Positions 1 to 7,976 of a DNA stretch of 26,806 nt are shown here, one piece after another. This DNA is from Planctomycetota bacterium (GTDB taxonomy: Bacteria; Planctomycetota; Phycisphaerae; Phycisphaerales; SM1A02). The first letter of the stretch is position 1, and each line of letters opens with the position of its first letter. Location of the stretch: contig QWPU01000003.1 in NCBI GenBank assembly GCA_003671065.1, positions 1-26,806 on the forward strand, given 5' to 3'. The position numbers and the translations under genes were made by a program. The notes beneath the pieces were generated by a model, which saw nothing but the letters and a program-made list of their open reading frames with translations, was not told the DNA's origin and did not search any database.

Positions 1-2
1 CT

Positions 3-1181
3 TCACCCCACGCTCCCCGCTTCGCTCGCTTCTCACGATTCGCAGTTGACGCACCGATCGTGATTGGACTGACCACGGGCGCGATGGTGCTCGCGCACTG
101 GCCACCTGCAGCCCCCACTGGATCAGGCGTTGCGATGTTGTGGAGTATGTGGCTCATCGCGTGCATTCTCGCGTGCTCGTTTCGGGCGATGACGCATGCG
201 GATGCGCTTGCTGAAAAATTCGGTGAGCCACTCGGCACGCTCATTCTCACCATCAGCGCGATCACGATCGAAGTGGCCGCGGTCTGCGCAATCATGCTCG
301 GTTCAGATGGCGACACGACTGTTGCACGCGACACCATGTTTGCGGTCATCATGGTGATTCTCAATCTGCTCATCGGTGGCGCGATGCTGATCGGCGGACT
401 TCGGCGCTCGGAACAAGAGTTCAATCCGCAATCGGCGGGTTCGTATCTTCCGCTCATCGTCGCGCTCGTCACCATCACGCTGGTGTTGCCGCGACTGACG
501 ACGAGTGAGCAAGGTGGATGGATGAGTGCTCCGATGGAATTCTTCGTCGGCGTCGCTTCGCTGGGAATCTACGGCGTGTTTCTGTGGATGCAGACGACGC
601 GCCATCGCGAGTTCTTCGCCAATCACGGTAAGACCGAGCGCGAGAGCTCGGATCTTCGTGAGGCGATCAGCGCGCATGATCCTTCGCTCGCAGTGCACCA
701 CGAGCTTCCAACATGGCTCTCAACCGTGCTGCTCATCGCCGCGCTTGTGGCAGTCGTGATGATCGCTGAGGGTCTCGCTGGTCGAGTCAACACCCTGCTT
801 GCGACCTTCTACATTCCAAAGGCCATCGGCGGCGTGTTCATCGCGGTCCTCGTGCTTGCGCCTGAAGGGTTTGCCGCGTTGCGCGCGAGTGGTCGCGACG
901 ACATGCAGCGAGCGATCAACATTCTGCTCGGAAGCGCCGTCGCCACCATTGGTCTGACGGTTCCTGCAGTGATGGTGATTCGCTGGATCACGGGCGTTTC
1001 GCCTGAACTTGGACTCGAACCACCGTTCATCGCGCTGCTTGCGGCGACTGTCATCGTGGCTTCGATCAATCTCGTTCGCGGAAAGGTGAACGCGATGCAA
1101 GGCTTCGTGCACCTCCTGCTGTTTCTTGCATGGATCATCACGATTCTTGATCAAGGTGCAGTGCCGATGAGCGACTCCTAA
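3..1181 (+). CDS. chaA: Ca2+/H+ antiporter, ChaA family (5' partial)
   Basis: Inner-membrane cation/proton antiporter of the CaCA superfamily, expected to export Ca2+ (and possibly Na+ or K+) in exchange for protons. Seen: multiple hydrophobic segments over about 370 residues. The first CaCA repeat has HADALAEKFGEPLGTLIL followed by an acidic TIEV; the second has VLAPEGFAALRA and a TIGLTVPAVMVI helix. Both match the E. coli ChaA layout, including the arginine-flanked ARDTMF stretch after the first repeat and a charged cytoplasmic loop in the middle. The first possible start inside the window is GTG at 60, but it would fall inside the first membrane helix. The frame is open to the left edge with no stop and no other start codon, so the true start probably lies outside the window. 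The family assignment is firm; ion preference cannot be read from the sequence. Confidence 0.88.
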   Translation, partial: SPHAPRFARFSRFAVDAPIVIGLTTGAMVLAHWPPAAPTGSGVAMLWSMWLIACILACSFRAMTHADALAEKFGEPLGTLILTISAITIEVAAVCAIMLGSDGDTTVARDTMFAVIMVILNLLIGGAMLIGGLRRSEQEFNPQSAGSYLPLIVALVTITLVLPRLTTSEQGGWMSAPMEFFVGVASLGIYGVFLWMQTTRHREFFANHGKTERESSDLREAISAHDPSLAVHHELPTWLSTVLLIAALVAVVMIAEGLAGRVNTLLATFYIPKAIGGVFIAVLVLAPEGFAALRASGRDDMQRAINILLGSAVATIGLTVPAVMVIRWITGVSPELGLEPPFIALLAATVIVASINLVRGKVNAMQGFVHLLLFLAWIITILDQGAVPMSDS

Positions 1182-1240
1182 CTAGAAGCGACGAGTGAGC
1201 GTGACGAGGAGTCGCGATCAGAGTTTCGTACACTTCGCGA

Positions 1241-3676
1241 ATGCTCTCATTCGCTTGCTCTTCTGCGTTCGTGCTCGCTCTCAACTTCGCGCAGCCGAAT
1301 CCGTCGTATCCGCCAGCAGTCACCTCGGCTCTCGCACGCAGTGGTGCAAACGCCGCGCAGATTGAACGCGCACTCACTGAAGCGCCTGCGAAAGAACTTC
1401 CTTCGATGGAATGGCTTGTGTCGCACATGCCGCCCTCGGATCTCACGACGCTCGACGCAACATTTCTGCTGACGCATGTGCATGACGCGTTCACTGCGTG
1501 GACCAGCGCACCGTGGCACGCGTACATCGATGAAGCGATCTACTGCGAAGCGATTCTTCCCTACGCAAGCACGAGTGAGAAGCGCGAACTCTGGATGTCG
1601 TCGCTGCGCGAAAAATGTCTACCGATGATTGCGGGCGCAACGGCTCCCGAGCAAGCCGCGGTGTTGCTCAATCAGAAGATCTTCACTGCGTTCAAAGTGC
1701 AGTATTCCACCAAGCGCGCGCGCGCGGATCAATCGCCGAGCGAGTCGATGAGTTCGGGTCTTGCGTCGTGCACGGGGCTTTCGATTCTGCTCATCGATGC
1801 GTGCCGATCCGTGGGAATTCCCGCGCGATTTGTGGGTGTTCCGATGTGGACCGATGGCAGCGGCAATCACTCGTGGGTTGAAATCTACGACGGATCGTCG
1901 TGGCATTACACAGGCGCTGCGGAACCGACAGGCGATGCACTTGATCAAGGATGGTTTAGCGCTCGCGCGGCCGGACAAAATCGCACGAAGCCTGAGTACG
2001 CGATTTACGCAACAACATGGCGCGACACAGGCGTGGTGTTTCCGATGGTGTTTGATTCCACGCGTGCGACGACGAACGCGATTGATGTGACGGATCGCTA
2101 CCTCGGCAAAGCACCGGCGATTCCTGCGGGTTACACGCTTGTTTCCCTTGATGTACGCGAAGGCAACACTGTGACGAGCCCGCGCGTCGAACGCGTGGTG
2201 CGATGCATAGATGCGAATGGAACTGAACTCGCCCGCGGCTCATCGAAGAGCGAACGCTTCGACACCAACGATCACCTCGAATTGCCGCTTCCGATTGGTC
2301 AACCAATCACGATTATGCTTGATCCGCCAGTGGATGGAAGCGAAACCACGCTCACGCTGTCAGCGAACGGCCTCATCTCGACCATGCTGTTTGTTCCTGC
2401 TCGCGTCCAAGCAGGTGAGGACGACAAAGACAACAAGGACGCAATCGCCGAACAAAAAACTCGCGCGCGTCCCATCACTGCGCGGGTCAGCGAGTTCCTG
2501 GAAAAAGGCAGCGTGCGCGGGATCTCCAAAGAATTCTTCGCCACCGAAGCACTCACCAAAGTGCAGTGCGAAAAACTCGAACCAAAACTCGTGAGTGACT
2601 ATCTGAGGGAACTCACGAAGGAGAACAAAGCAGAGTTCGATTCGAAGATCCTCGAAGCCAGTGGCGCGAAGATGCCCTTCTGGTACGCGGTCTATGGCGA
2701 CAAGCCAAAATCAGGACGCAGTCTCTACATCTCCATGCACGGCGGCGGTGGCGCGCCTGCGCAAGTGAATGACGGTCAATGGGAGAATCAGAAGAAGCTC
2801 TACACCCCAAAGGAAGGCGTGTACTGCGCGCCGCGTGCGCCGACTGATACTTGGAATCTGTGGCATCAAGGTCACATCGATCCGCTGTTTGCGAAACTCA
2901 TCGTCGACATGATGCTCTTTGAAAGCGTTGATCCCAATCGCGTCTACATCATGGGCTACAGCGCTGGTGGCGATGGCGTCTATCAACTCGCGCCGCGCAT
3001 GGCCGACTACCTCGCGGCCGCCGCGATGATGGCGGGTCATCCCAACGAGACGAAGCCTGATGGACTTCGCAATCTTCCCTTCACGCTCCACATGGGTGGC
3101 GAAGACAAGTCATTCGATCGCAACCAGATCGGACGCAACTGGAAAGTTTTGCTCGACGAATTGAGCGCAAAGGATGTTGGCGGATACCCGCATGAAGTCG
3201 TGATCCACGAAGGCAAAGGCCACTGGATGGATCGCGAAGACGCGGTCGCCGTACCATGGATGGCGAGATACACGCGAAATCTTCGACCAACAAAGGTGAT
3301 TTGGCTGCAAGACGATGTGACGAGCCCGCGCTTCTATTGGCTCATGAACCCAGCACCCAAGGGTGGCCAGCGCGTCGAAGTTGTACGCGAAGGACAAGTG
3401 ATCACGATTGTGGAGTCCACTGATATCGAAACGCTTGTCATTCGTCTTGACGATTCGATGCTGGATCTCTCAAAGCCCGTGGTTGTGAAGGCGCTCCTGA
3501 AAGCGGCCGTGGAGGGAGACCCCTCGCAGAACGCGGTCGTGTTGTTCGAAGGCATCGCGCCGCGAACGCTCAGCACCATGGCACGAACACTCATCGAGCG
3601 AAGCGATGCGACTGGCATCTTCACCGCCGAAATCACCGTGAAACTGCCAACAGCCGCACCCGCGCCTCAACCGTAA
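1241..3676 (+). CDS. Secreted transglutaminase-like / alpha-beta hydrolase (esterase) fusion protein
   Basis: An 811-residue exported protein with two enzyme-like modules. Residues 1-18 form a signal peptide (start ATG 1241; no clear Shine-Dalgarno). Residues about 140-235 look like a transglutaminase-like core: Cys177 in SCTGLS, His210 in GNHSWVEIYDG, and Glu228 in GAAEPT where many relatives have Asp. About 290-390 is a beta-rich linker with no motif I recognise. About 470-690 is an alpha/beta hydrolase of the secreted esterase/PHB-depolymerase type: nucleophile Ser574 in GYSAGGDG, a likely oxyanion stretch SMHGGGGAP, acid Asp622 in GGEDKS and His661 in GKGHWMD. The rest is beta-rich. Known: bacterial transglutaminase-like folds are often cysteine peptidases or amidases, and this esterase type cleaves polyester or acylated polysaccharide bonds. 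Inferred: an extracellular or periplasmic hydrolase; substrate unknown. It is followed after 17 bp by the methyltransferase gene on the same strand. Confidence 0.85.
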   Translation: MLSFACSSAFVLALNFAQPNPSYPPAVTSALARSGANAAQIERALTEAPAKELPSMEWLVSHMPPSDLTTLDATFLLTHVHDAFTAWTSAPWHAYIDEAIYCEAILPYASTSEKRELWMSSLREKCLPMIAGATAPEQAAVLLNQKIFTAFKVQYSTKRARADQSPSESMSSGLASCTGLSILLIDACRSVGIPARFVGVPMWTDGSGNHSWVEIYDGSSWHYTGAAEPTGDALDQGWFSARAAGQNRTKPEYAIYATTWRDTGVVFPMVFDSTRATTNAIDVTDRYLGKAPAIPAGYTLVSLDVREGNTVTSPRVERVVRCIDANGTELARGSSKSERFDTNDHLELPLPIGQPITIMLDPPVDGSETTLTLSANGLISTMLFVPARVQAGEDDKDNKDAIAEQKTRARPITARVSEFLEKGSVRGISKEFFATEALTKVQCEKLEPKLVSDYLRELTKENKAEFDSKILEASGAKMPFWYAVYGDKPKSGRSLYISMHGGGGAPAQVNDGQWENQKKLYTPKEGVYCAPRAPTDTWNLWHQGHIDPLFAKLIVDMMLFESVDPNRVYIMGYSAGGDGVYQLAPRMADYLAAAAMMAGHPNETKPDGLRNLPFTLHMGGEDKSFDRNQIGRNWKVLLDELSAKDVGGYPHEVVIHEGKGHWMDREDAVAVPWMARYTRNLRPTKVIWLQDDVTSPRFYWLMNPAPKGGQRVEVVREGQVITIVESTDIETLVIRLDDSMLDLSKPVVVKALLKAAVEGDPSQNAVVLFEGIAPRTLSTMARTLIERSDATGIFTAEITVKLPTAAPAPQP

Positions 3677-3693
3677 ACCGTATTCTGCGGCGA

Positions 3694-4284
3694 ATGAATC
3701 GCCGACTCGTCACCTCCCGCCTGTGCGCAGGAATCATCAGCGCCATCGCGCTGCTCACTACGCACAGGTGGACCGAACACGGCGCGCTCGACGATGTTCT
3801 CGGCGCCACAGGCCTCCTCCTGCTCCTCGTCGCGTGCATCGGTCGCATCTGGTGCGCGTCATATGTCGCCGGTCGCAAAGATCGTGAGCTCGTCGACAAA
3901 GGCCCGTTCTCGATTACGCGCAATCCACTCTACTTCTTCAGCTTCTTCGGCTTCATCGGCGCGGGCCTGAGTTTCGAGAGCTTCACCATGGCTCTCATCT
4001 TCGGCGGCCTCTTCCTCGCCACGCACTGGCCGACGATTTTGTACGAAGAAGGCAAGTTGCGCGAGATCTTCGGCGCGCCCTACGACGCGTATTGCGCGCG
4101 CGTGCCCCGCTTCATTCCGCGGCTTTCGTTGTTTGAAGCTTCCGAAGTCACGACGCTCCGCACCAAGGCGTTCACCCGCACGCTGGTCGAAGGTGGTTGC
4201 ATTCCTCTGGTGTATCTCGGCGCGCAAATCGTTGAGCAGGCGCACACAGAAAAATGGCTACCCGTGTTGTTCACGCTTCCGTAA
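3694..4284 (+). CDS. Isoprenylcysteine carboxyl methyltransferase (ICMT)-like membrane methyltransferase
   Basis: A 196-residue integral membrane protein of the ICMT/phospholipid-methyltransferase family, which uses S-adenosylmethionine to methylate small or lipid-linked substrates. Seen: two N-terminal hydrophobic segments (about 10-25 and 32-50), then the family's SAM-binding segment with DKGPFSITRNPLYFF (about 67-82) and a hydrophobic hairpin. After it comes the EE...L...FG..Y..Y...VPRFIP signature (about 114-144). The C-terminal 45 residues hold a further hydrophobic stretch. Bacteria do not normally prenylate cysteines, so the substrate is unknown. Gap to the upstream hydrolase gene is only 17 bp, so co-transcription is likely. 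It converges on the lipoprotein gene at 4302, with 17 bp between stops. Confidence 0.85.
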   Translation: MNRRLVTSRLCAGIISAIALLTTHRWTEHGALDDVLGATGLLLLLVACIGRIWCASYVAGRKDRELVDKGPFSITRNPLYFFSFFGFIGAGLSFESFTMALIFGGLFLATHWPTILYEEGKLREIFGAPYDAYCARVPRFIPRLSLFEASEVTTLRTKAFTRTLVEGGCIPLVYLGAQIVEQAHTEKWLPVLFTLP

Positions 4285-4301
4285 TCGCACGCGCTGCTGC
4301 G

Positions 4302-5030
4302 TTACTTCTCTAACTTCGTACTTGAGTCAGCACCCGGGGTCGATGTTGACGGAGTCGATGTTGACGGGCTCGCCGCCTTTGCCTGCGCGTTGATGTACTT
4401 CGCTGCTGCATCTGCTTGCGGACCATCGAGAAGTCCCGCAGCTCTCGCCTGCGCGAGTGCGTCACTCGGCGCCATACCTTTGCTGCGCGCGAGATAACTC
4501 CCCCACACCATGCCGCATGTTGACGACGCGCCGCACTGCATGAGCGTGGGATCAGTCGATGCGTCAACTTCTCGCGCGAAGCGATCGATGTATGCGTCGC
4601 TCAATGTGTCAGCGCTTACTGGCATTTCAATGAGCGTGATGCCGACACTCTTCGCAACTGCGCGTGGGTCGTATCCCCGCGCTTGCACCAGCGCGTCAGC
4701 TGGGCGCAACATAATGATCTTCTTCACGCCACGCGCCGCGAGCGCGCGCAATCCCGCTTCGCTTGGCCAACCTGAGAAGTACATGCGTCCATCGGAGAAG
4801 AGATTGTTGAATTCTGCAGCGAGCGCTGGAGTTTCCACGCGCGTGATCGGATTCATGATGATGGGCGTCGGCGCGGTGGCCACAAGATCCATGCTCGCGG
4901 GTTCACTCAGCACTGCGCGGCCTGTGCCTGGATCAATCGGCGTTGGGCCTTTGGCGGCAGGCGCCTTCGGCGCGCAGGCCGTCAAGCAAGAGGCAACACA
5001 GAGGGCAATAGCGAAGACTCGATGGGACAT
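4302..5030 (-). CDS. Lipoprotein resembling the tyrosine-phosphatase / beta-lactamase-hydrolase-like family
   Basis: A 242-residue putative lipoprotein. I place the start at 5030 because it puts a classic lipoprotein signal (lipobox LTAC, Cys19) at the N-terminus; the frame is open further upstream to 5102 but that extension lacks signal character. Residues about 68-110 (FNNLFSDGRMYFSGWPSEAG, then a GVKKIIMLRP strand) match the N-terminal part of the small phosphatase family related to DUF442. The expected active-site loop is at 166-172, CGASSTC: the nucleophile Cys is present but the Arg of the CX5R motif is a Cys. The helix after it (GMVWGSYLARSKG, then SDALAQARAAGL) is family-like. Loss of that Arg predicts weak or no phosphatase activity. 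The tail is a low-complexity Ser/Thr/Pro stretch produced by a 15-bp tandem duplication. Confidence 0.72.
   Translation of the reverse strand: MSHRVFAIALCVASCLTACAPKAPAAKGPTPIDPGTGRAVLSEPASMDLVATAPTPIIMNPITRVETPALAAEFNNLFSDGRMYFSGWPSEAGLRALAARGVKKIIMLRPADALVQARGYDPRAVAKSVGITLIEMPVSADTLSDAYIDRFAREVDASTDPTLMQCGASSTCGMVWGSYLARSKGMAPSDALAQARAAGLLDGPQADAAAKYINAQAKAASPSTSTPSTSTPGADSSTKLEK
4339..4368. repeat. 15-bp tandem duplication inside the lipoprotein gene
   Basis: Two adjacent copies of GTCGATGTTGACGGA (last base A then G) keep frame and encode an STSTP-type repeat at the C-terminal tail of the phosphatase-like lipoprotein. Confidence 0.8.
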
Positions 5031-5122
5031 GACCCTTCCATCGGCACGATAGCGCCGCGCTCTTTCAATCCCTTGCAATTCGAGCGCAACACCTCCCCGC
5101 ACAGGGCATTTACAGTGGCATC

Positions 5123-5547
5123 ATGACGCTTCTCATCGCGCTTCGCAGGCATGGTGCGAAGCACTCGAGCCGTGCACTGCCTTGGATCAGCGGATGCGAA
5201 GTCGTCGCGCTTGAAAGCCTGTGCGCCAGTTTGCCCGCTTGCAATGTTGTGTGCAATGTCGCGTGCAGTGTCGCGTGCAATGTTGTGTTCTATGCCAGCG
5301 ATCTCTACTACGCCGATCTCGCGGATGGCTGCGGACTTCTGGCAGAAATCGCGCTCGGTCGTTGGCCTGTGTCGAGCGGCGCGGTCGTGAGCATTGGCGG
5401 CGTCAGCGGAAGTCAACCTTGCGCGTCTATGTTGAACGCGAACATCTCGCCGACCTCACGCCGAGTGACTCGTGGTATCCGCCGAGCATCTACTTTCAGC
5501 CAATGAAATTCATCATGCTCGGTGACCCAACCACGCGCGTGCGGTAG
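5123..5547 (+). pseudogene. Possible relic of a gingipain-type (C25-like) peptidase, frameshifted and truncated
   Basis: No intact gene is convincing here, but two pieces in different frames look like parts of one protein. In the frame of 5123-5506 there is YASDLYYADLADG followed by IALGRWPVSS, which resembles the segment of C25-like peptidases where an Asp-rich strand precedes a GRxPV motif. In the frame of 5221-5547 there is SIYFQPMKFIMLGDPTTRVR and a stop, resembling the end of that catalytic domain (a GDP-plus-basic ending). One indel between about 5390 and 5440 would join them. The N-terminal half is missing or scrambled, and a 12-bp tandem repeat (5241-5288) sits where sequence was lost or expanded. 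The identification rests on short motifs remembered from the family, so it is tentative. The alternative is a small orphan gene. Confidence 0.4.
5241..5288. repeat. 12-bp tandem repeat, four copies
   Basis: Four adjacent 12-base units close to GCAATGTTGTGT / GCAATGTCGCGT. In the frame of the presumed relic they would read as a Cys-Asn-Val-(Val/Ala) repeat, which has no resemblance to an enzyme core and supports decay of this stretch. Confidence 0.9.
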
Positions 5548-5574
5548 TCTGCGCGGCTCCTCACTTCCCGCCGC

Positions 5575-6645
5575 ATGCACGCTCACGCTTCAGTTCCTCC
5601 CGCAGCCAACGCGCGCCCGATTTTTATACTCGGCGCCGGCGCGATTGTGCGTGATGCGCATCTACCCGCGTATGAACTGGGCGCGCTTGAAGTCGGTGGC
5701 TTCTTCGATCTCGATCACGCGCGAGCGCAAGAGATGGCCGCGAAATGCGCAGGCGCGCGCGCGTTTGATTCACTGCCTGCGTTCACAGCCGCGTGCACTG
5801 CCGCCCATGGCATCTACGACATCGCGCTTCCGCCAAGTGCGCTCGCAGAAGTTCTTGCCGCGCTTCCAACCGGAAGCATTGCGCTCTTGCAGAAGCCGCT
5901 TGGTCACTCACTCGCGCACGCGAGCGAACTCATGCGCGTTGCGCAGTCGCGCGACATCCGCGGCGCAGTGAATTTTCAGCTCCGTCACGCGCCTGCTGTT
6001 GTCGCACTGCGCGCACTCCTCGACTCCAACGCAATCGGCACGCCCATCGACTTCGAAGCGCGCGTCGTCTGCACCATGCCGTGGGAGTCGTGGAAGTTTC
6101 TCGAAGGCATGCCTCGCATGGAGATCACCATGCATTCGATTCACTACCTTGACCTTGCGCGCGCGCTGTTTGGCGAGCCCGAGCGCGTGTGGTCAGCGAT
6201 TGCGAAGCATCCGAATTCACCGAAGATTGCTGAAGCGCGCTCGACGACGATTCTGAAGTTTGCGAATGAAGCACGCGGCGTGGTGACGACCTATCACCAC
6301 CACGCGGCACCTCACGGTCACGATGCGTCGCATCTGAAGATCGAAGGCACGCATGGCACTGCGGTGGTTCGCATGGGCGTGAATCTCGACTATCCGCGCG
6401 GCCGAGCCGACACGCTCGAGTGGTCAGCCAACGGTGGCGCATGGCAATCGATCGCGCTTGAAGGCAATTGGTTTCCGCACGCGTTTCTCGGCTCAATGCG
6501 CGCATTGCAAGCATTCGCAACAGGCGGCACGACAGTTCTCACATCAAACTTCCAAGACGCGTGGCGCACGATGGCGCTGGTCGAAACCTGTTACGCCAGC
6601 GCAAGCCACGGTGAAATCGTTCCTGAACCTCCCGCACACTTCTGA
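5575..6645 (+). CDS. Gfo/Idh/MocA family oxidoreductase
   Basis: A 356-residue NAD(P)-dependent sugar oxidoreductase. Seen: an N-terminal Rossmann fold with FILGAGAIVRDAHLPAY (17-33) and the acidic end of strand two, FFDLD. A KP motif (LLQKPLG, Lys107) stands where the family has EKP, and a C-terminal alpha/beta domain carries MEITMHSIHYLDLARALFG, with the His that usually serves catalysis. The N-terminus has about 12 extra residues before the fold. It heads an operon: 5 bp to L-fuconate dehydratase, which overlaps the SDR start. In that setting it may oxidise L-fucose (or a related deoxy or methyl sugar) to the lactone, but the family is broad and the substrate is inference. The upstream gap to the relic is only 27 bp, so the operon promoter probably lies within the relic. 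Confidence 0.85.
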   Translation: MHAHASVPPAANARPIFILGAGAIVRDAHLPAYELGALEVGGFFDLDHARAQEMAAKCAGARAFDSLPAFTAACTAAHGIYDIALPPSALAEVLAALPTGSIALLQKPLGHSLAHASELMRVAQSRDIRGAVNFQLRHAPAVVALRALLDSNAIGTPIDFEARVVCTMPWESWKFLEGMPRMEITMHSIHYLDLARALFGEPERVWSAIAKHPNSPKIAEARSTTILKFANEARGVVTTYHHHAAPHGHDASHLKIEGTHGTAVVRMGVNLDYPRGRADTLEWSANGGAWQSIALEGNWFPHAFLGSMRALQAFATGGTTVLTSNFQDAWRTMALVETCYASASHGEIVPEPPAHF

Positions 6646-6650
6646 GCCTC

Positions 6651-7976
6651 ATGCACACCATCACCTTTACACGCGCGGAGATCGTCGATCTTCGCTTCCC
6701 AACTTCCGAAGAGCATCACGGCTCGGACGCGGTGCATGTCGATCCTGACTACTCCGCGGCGTATGTCGTGCTGCATACTGATGCGGGCGTTGCAGGCCAC
6801 GGCTTTACCTTCACAATCGGTCGCGGAAATGAAATCGTGTGCCAAGCGATTGAATCGCTTTCGTCGCTCGTGATTGGAAAGACTCTCGAGAACATCGCAG
6901 CCGATCGCCGCGGCTTCTGGCGCAGCCTCGCGCAAGACTCGCAGTTTCGTTGGCTTGGTCCCGAGAAGGGCGTGATGCAACTCGCGCTCGCCGCACTGGT
7001 CAACGCCGTGTGGGATCTCGAAGCGCGCGTAGCCTCCAAGCCACTGTGGAAGTTTCTCGCTGAAATGCCTGCGGAAGAGCTCGTCGCCGCAACAGATCTG
7101 CACGGCGTTCGCGATGCCGTTGACGAAGCCGCAATGCTTGCGATGTTGCAGGCCAATGATGCCACGCGGTCCGAACGCATCGCGCGCGTGGAACGCGAGG
7201 GCTTTCCTGCGTACACGACGAGTTGCGGCTGGATGGGCTACTCCGATGATGTCGTGCGCGCGCGCTGCCGCGAAGCAATTGCAGAGGGCTTCACGCATTT
7301 CAAAATGAAGATCGGGCAATCGATTGACGACGATGTCCGCCGCGCGCGCATCATTCGCGAAGAAATCGGCACTGCACGCGTGCTCATGGTCGATGCGAAT
7401 CAACGCTTCGATGTGCAGCAAGCGATCGAATGGATCAAGCCACTCGCGCCCTTTGGCATTTGGTGGTTTGAGGAACCTGTGAGTCCTGACGACATCCTCG
7501 GTCACGCATTGATCGCGCGCGCGATCGCACCGATCAAAGTCGCAACGGGTGAGCAATGTCAGAATCGCGTGATGTTCAAGCAGTTTCTTGCGTCGGGCGG
7601 CATGCAGATCTGTCAGCTCGATAGTTGTCGAGTTGGTGGAGTCAACGACAACCTCGCCATCATGGCGCTCGCGCGTCACTTCAAAGTTCCAGTCTGTCCG
7701 CATGCTGGCGGCGTTGGACTTTGTGAACTCGTCGCGCATCTCATCATGGTTGACTACATCCGTTTCAATCCAACGATGGAAGGCCGCGTGTGTGAGTTCG
7801 TGGATCATCTTCACGAGCACTTCACCGATCCGTGCGTGATCAAGCACGGCCGCTACCTCGCGCCCACGAAACCTGGATATTCCTGCGAAATCAAGCGCGA
7901 ATCGCTCGCGGCATTCGCATTTCCAAATGGACCTGAATGGACTCGCCGAGCAACGGCGAAAGGAGTGCACTCATGA
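6651..7976 (+). CDS. fucD: L-fuconate dehydratase (enolase superfamily)
   Basis: Converts L-fuconate to 2-keto-3-deoxy-L-fuconate (EC 4.2.1.68) in the cytoplasm. At 441 residues it is the normal family length. It matches the characterised Xanthomonas enzyme along its length, for example VDLRFPTS, then SDA, DPDYSAAYVVL, FTIGRGN, and QFRWLGPEKGVM. The acid/base and metal residues fall at the same numbers as in that enzyme: Lys218/Lys220 in HFKMKIG, Asp248 in VDANQR, Glu274 in FEEP, Glu301 in TGEQ and His351 in PHAGGVGLCEL. The C-terminal EFVDHLHEHF and HGRYLAP segments are also characteristic. It starts 5 bp after the upstream oxidoreductase stop, and its TGA overlaps the ATG of the next gene. 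This is the most specific pathway marker in the window. Confidence 0.96.
   Translation: MHTITFTRAEIVDLRFPTSEEHHGSDAVHVDPDYSAAYVVLHTDAGVAGHGFTFTIGRGNEIVCQAIESLSSLVIGKTLENIAADRRGFWRSLAQDSQFRWLGPEKGVMQLALAALVNAVWDLEARVASKPLWKFLAEMPAEELVAATDLHGVRDAVDEAAMLAMLQANDATRSERIARVEREGFPAYTTSCGWMGYSDDVVRARCREAIAEGFTHFKMKIGQSIDDDVRRARIIREEIGTARVLMVDANQRFDVQQAIEWIKPLAPFGIWWFEEPVSPDDILGHALIARAIAPIKVATGEQCQNRVMFKQFLASGGMQICQLDSCRVGGVNDNLAIMALARHFKVPVCPHAGGVGLCELVAHLIMVDYIRFNPTMEGRVCEFVDHLHEHFTDPCVIKHGRYLAPTKPGYSCEIKRESLAAFAFPNGPEWTRRATAKGVHS

Noticed and set aside
1186..1216. Hairpin or dispersed repeat GCGAC...GTCGC between the antiporter and hydrolase genes
   Set aside because: Only 5-bp arms with an 18-base loop, and no second copy was found in the window.
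6591..7970. Long minus-strand open frame (459 codons) opposite fucD
   Set aside because: The plus strand encodes a full FucD with all catalytic residues; the antisense frame is His/Arg/Ala-rich with no motif, a usual by-product of GC-rich codon use.
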